Origin: Massilia sp. HP4
Lineage (GTDB): Bacteria > Pseudomonadota > Gammaproteobacteria > Burkholderiales > Burkholderiaceae_D
Assembly (NCBI RefSeq): GCF_005222695.1
Contig: NZ_STGG01000013.1
Span: forward strand, 95,665-159,664
Direction: 5' to 3'
Length of the DNA: 64,000 nt
Part shown: in pieces, positions 61,999 through 64,000 of the stretch
Position numbering within the stretch: the stretch's first letter is position 1
Layout of the letters: every line of letters begins with the position of its first letter
Notes under the pieces: generated by a model
What the model was told of the DNA's origin: nothing
The model's input: only the letters and a program-made list of their open reading frames with translations
The model's database searches: none
Program-made: the position numbers and the translations under genes

Positions 61999-62903
61999 GA
62001 GGTCTCCCGTGGTTTGCGCACGACGAAGGCGACGCCGGTGACGGCCACCGCCATCCCGGCCAGGCCGAGTGCATTGAATGCTTCGCCGAACAGCAGCCAG
62101 GCCATGATGGCCGTGGTCGGCGGGGTCAGGTACATCAGGCTCGTCACCTCCGTCGCCTGGCTGCGCCCGATGAGTTTGAAGAGCAAAAAGATCGCCCCGA
62201 TCGACAGCGCGAACACCGACCACAGCCAGGCAATGACGAAGTCGGCGCTCCAGGTGACGGTCGAGAACGCGGGGTCGAGGTCTTCCAGCCAGAGTGCGAG
62301 CGGCAGCAAGGCCAGCACCGTGGCGCCGAACTGGATCGCGGTGCCGCTGCGCAGGTCGAAGCGCGGGCAGAAGCGGCGCTGGTACATGGTGCCGGCCGTG
62401 ATGGAGAAGAGCGCGAACACGCACAGGCCGAGGGCGGCTGGCGACAAGCCTGCCAGGCCCAGCTTGGCATACACGACCAGGCCCACGCCGGACAGGCCGA
62501 GCAGCAGGCCCAGCCACTGGATCGGCCGCACCCGCTCGCCGATCAGGGGCGCTGCGGCGGCGGTGAGGATCGGCTGCATGCCGACGATCAGCGCGGTCAG
62601 CCCGGCGGGCATGCCGAGCTTGATCGCGGCCCACACGCCGCCCAGGTAACCTGCCTGTAGCAGCAGGCCAGAGAGCGCGATATGTCCGACCTGGCCGCGC
62701 GGCCATGGCGCACGCCAGATCAGCATCAGCGGCAGCAGCACCGCCAGCACGCCCAGGCAGCGCACGATGAGAAAGGTCAGCGGCGGCGCGTATGGCAGGC
62801 CGAGCTTGGCGACGATGAAGCCCGTGCTCCAGAGGAAGACGAAGAACAGCGGAACGGGGGACAGCCAGGAGCTGCCGGGCATGGTGGTGGCGTGGGTCGA
62901 CAT
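61995..62903 (-). CDS. EamA/DMT-family transporter
   Basis: This 302-residue inner-membrane protein has ten helices in two EamA repeats, beginning LFFVFLWSTGFIVAKLGLPYA, with LIVGMQPILTAAAAPLIGERV at the end of the first repeat and YLTPPTTAIMAWLLFGEAF in the second. Start ATG 62903 (MSTHATTM) avoids an unsupported 35-residue extension. It precedes the nitroreductase with a four-base overlap, suggesting export of a compound the reductase produces or detoxifies, which is inference. The substrate is unknown. Confidence 0.88.
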   Translation of the reverse strand: MSTHATTMPGSSWLSPVPLFFVFLWSTGFIVAKLGLPYAPPLTFLIVRCLGVLAVLLPLMLIWRAPWPRGQVGHIALSGLLLQAGYLGGVWAAIKLGMPAGLTALIVGMQPILTAAAAPLIGERVRPIQWLGLLLGLSGVGLVVYAKLGLAGLSPAALGLCVFALFSITAGTMYQRRFCPRFDLRSGTAIQFGATVLALLPLALWLEDLDPAFSTVTWSADFVIAWLWSVFALSIGAIFLLFKLIGRSQATEVTSLMYLTPPTTAIMAWLLFGEAFNALGLAGMAVAVTGVAFVVRKPRETS

Positions 62904-63228
62904 GGTCCTGGCGATGCGCCGTTGTGGTGCACGGCACTTATTAAAAACGCAAGCACCGAGTCTAGCATGCTCGCAGGTACGGCGTTTTGGCCAGTCAAAA
63001 ACTGCCAATGCTTTGCGCTACGTCAATTGACTTTTCTTGCAATAAATGCATTCAAGAAAATTATGTATCTTGGATGGTGCATTGCATCAAAAATGCTTGA
63101 CTCGTCAAACGAACTGACAGAAAATCTGCCCTGTTGCGGTGCACAAAAAGAGTTTCGTCGCGTTTTAATGAAGAACCTGTCTCACGAAGCAATAGTCCAT
63201 TCTTGAAACGACATATTTGGAGAGCCAC
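62904..63228. promoter_or_regulatory. AT-rich control region upstream of the phasin gene
   Basis: No gene lies in these 325 bp. The phasin promoter is probably TTGACT (63097-63102) with GAAAAT (63120-63125), 17 bp apart. TGCATTGCA at 63078-63086 is a TGC-N3-GCA palindrome resembling sites reported for the PHB regulator PhaR, close upstream. GGAGAG before the ATG is the ribosome binding site. Confidence 0.5.
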
Positions 63229-63813
63229 ATGTTTGCAATCCCTGAACAGTTTTCGAACGCCACCAAGGCCAGCCTGGAATCGCAATTCGCCCTGTTTTCG
63301 TCGCTGACCGCGAAAACCTTCGAAGGCGTCGAGAAGCTGGTCGAGCTGAACCTCAGCACTGCCCGCTCCACCCTCGAGGATTCGTCGGCCGCCGCGCGCC
63401 AGCTGCTGGGCGCGAAAGACCCGCAAGAATTCTTCTCGCTGACCGCTTCGCAAGCCCAGCCTAACGCCGAGAAAGCCCTGGCCTACAGCCGCCAGCTGGC
63501 CTCGATCGCCACCGGCACCGGCGCCGAATTCTCGAAAGCCGCCGAAAGCCAGATCGTCGAAGCCAACCGCAAGGTGATCTCGCTGGTCGACGAAGTGAGC
63601 AAGAACGCCCCGGCCGGCTCCGAGAGCTTCGTTGCCGCCGTCAAGACCGCGATCAGCAACGCCAACGCCGGCTACGAGCAGTTCAGCAAGACCTCCAAGC
63701 AGGCGGTCGAAGCGCTGGAAACCAATATGAACGCAGCCGTGTCGCAATTTTCTGCGACTGCTGCTAAAGCTGGCAATGCTGCCAGCGCCGCTACGGCTGC
63801 CGCTGCGGCCTAA
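63229..63813 (+). CDS. phaP: Phasin family protein
   Basis: This 194-residue amphipathic, almost wholly helical protein with the phasin pattern (EQFSNATKASLESQFALFSSL, KTFEGVEKLVELNLSTARSTL) and an Ala-rich C-terminus coats polyhydroxybutyrate granules and controls their number and size. No signal peptide or membrane segment is present. It is a single-gene transcript with its own promoter region and a terminator. The AT-rich upstream region and lack of neighbours in the PHB pathway are normal for phaP1-type genes. Confidence 0.94.
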   Translation: MFAIPEQFSNATKASLESQFALFSSLTAKTFEGVEKLVELNLSTARSTLEDSSAAARQLLGAKDPQEFFSLTASQAQPNAEKALAYSRQLASIATGTGAEFSKAAESQIVEANRKVISLVDEVSKNAPAGSESFVAAVKTAISNANAGYEQFSKTSKQAVEALETNMNAAVSQFSATAAKAGNAASAATAAAAA

Positions 63814-63837
63814 GCTGCGGCTGGTCAAGTAGCAAAA

Positions 63838-63870
63838 AAGGCCGGGGACGCGCAAGCGTCTCCGGCCTTT
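63838..63870 (+). terminator. Intrinsic terminator of the phasin gene
   Basis: AAGGCCGG-G-GACGC and GCGTC-T-CCGGCCTT form a stem with one internal mismatch and a GCAA loop, followed by TTTTCAT. It lies about 25 bp after the phasin stop. Confidence 0.88.
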
Positions 63871-63892
63871 TCATATCATCGATCGAATTCGC

Positions 63893-64000
63893 ATAGGGTT
63901 GGCGGCTGCGCCGCCGACGCGGTGATGGTTGGCAGCAAGATCATCCGGCACGACATCGGAGTCGATAACGATCGACGCGTCGGCGGCGAAGCCGCCAACC
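63893..64000 (-). repeat. Interspersed inverted-repeat element, copy 4, cut by window end
   Basis: ATAGGGTTGGCGGC begins the left arm and the window ends within the right arm at GCCGCCAACC. The core is in the inverted orientation, as in copy 2. The right arm lacks the extra segment seen in copies 2 and 3. It lies about 20 bp after the phasin terminator. Confidence 0.82.

Noticed and set aside
61303..62937. A 544-residue fused transporter-nitroreductase protein
   Set aside because: The N-terminal part is the EamA gene read in the wrong frame; the true genes overlap by only ATGA and use different frames.

Overview
This 64 kb window is bacterial chromosome: high GC, densely coding, with long spurious antisense reading frames typical of high-GC DNA. 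Gene content points to Burkholderiales, most likely Oxalobacteraceae of the Massilia/Telluria kind. The signs are the divergent rluC/rne pair, ribF-ileS-lspA-coaBC-dut, aat next to bpt, cysTWA followed by a CysB-type regulator, a phasin, and a Ton system with a signal-peptide-bearing ExbB and two ExbD proteins. The genus is inference; no rRNA is present. No prophage, insertion sequence, integrase or CRISPR array was seen.

Layout. 0-8 kb: a gene cut by the window edge, then minus-strand housekeeping genes (FAH-family hydrolase, outer-membrane phospholipase A, RsuA, SppA, Rieske protein, phosphoglycolate phosphatase-like HAD, RluC) and one possible small hypothetical gene. 8-12 kb: RNase E with a long leader. 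12-15 kb: molybdenum cofactor genes moaA and a single reading frame joining MobA to MoeA. 15-16.7 kb: a hipBA toxin-antitoxin module with regularly spaced operators. 16.7-22.2 kb (minus): RmuC, truncated haemoglobin, a YbbP-type FtsX permease and adenine deaminase. 22.7-27.7 kb: the prkA-yeaH-spoVR stress cluster. 28.4-32.4 kb: tonB-exbB-exbD-exbD and a periplasmic TPR protein.

32.7-43.1 kb: ribF, ileS, lspA, coaBC, dut, a lipoprotein resembling an M48 peptidase but lacking the zinc site, xdhC, a DMT exporter and an AlkA-type glycosylase. 43.1-48.4 kb: a DUF1851 protein, initiator tRNA-fMet with its own promoter and terminator, a Nudix hydrolase, the two leucyl-transferases of the bacterial N-degron pathway (aat, bpt), pyrD and an aldo/keto reductase. 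48.4-54 kb: a Fur-box-controlled FecI/FecR/TonB-dependent receptor/PepSY iron-uptake operon, which would be energised by the Ton system at 28-31 kb. 53.9-57.7 kb (minus): sulfate/thiosulfate importer cysTWA with its cysB-type regulator. 57.9-64 kb: 1-Cys peroxiredoxin, DgkA, an IclR regulator, a PBP7-type endopeptidase, a nitroreductase/EamA pair and a phasin.

The most unusual element is a family of about 110-125 bp imperfect inverted repeats, with four copies in this window at 663, 18488, 32498 and 63893. They have near-palindromic arms around an asymmetric core that occurs in both orientations. The copies sit exactly at gene borders: one supplies the stop codons of two convergent genes, one lies 14 bp upstream of the haemoglobin start codon, and one adjoins the ribF promoter.
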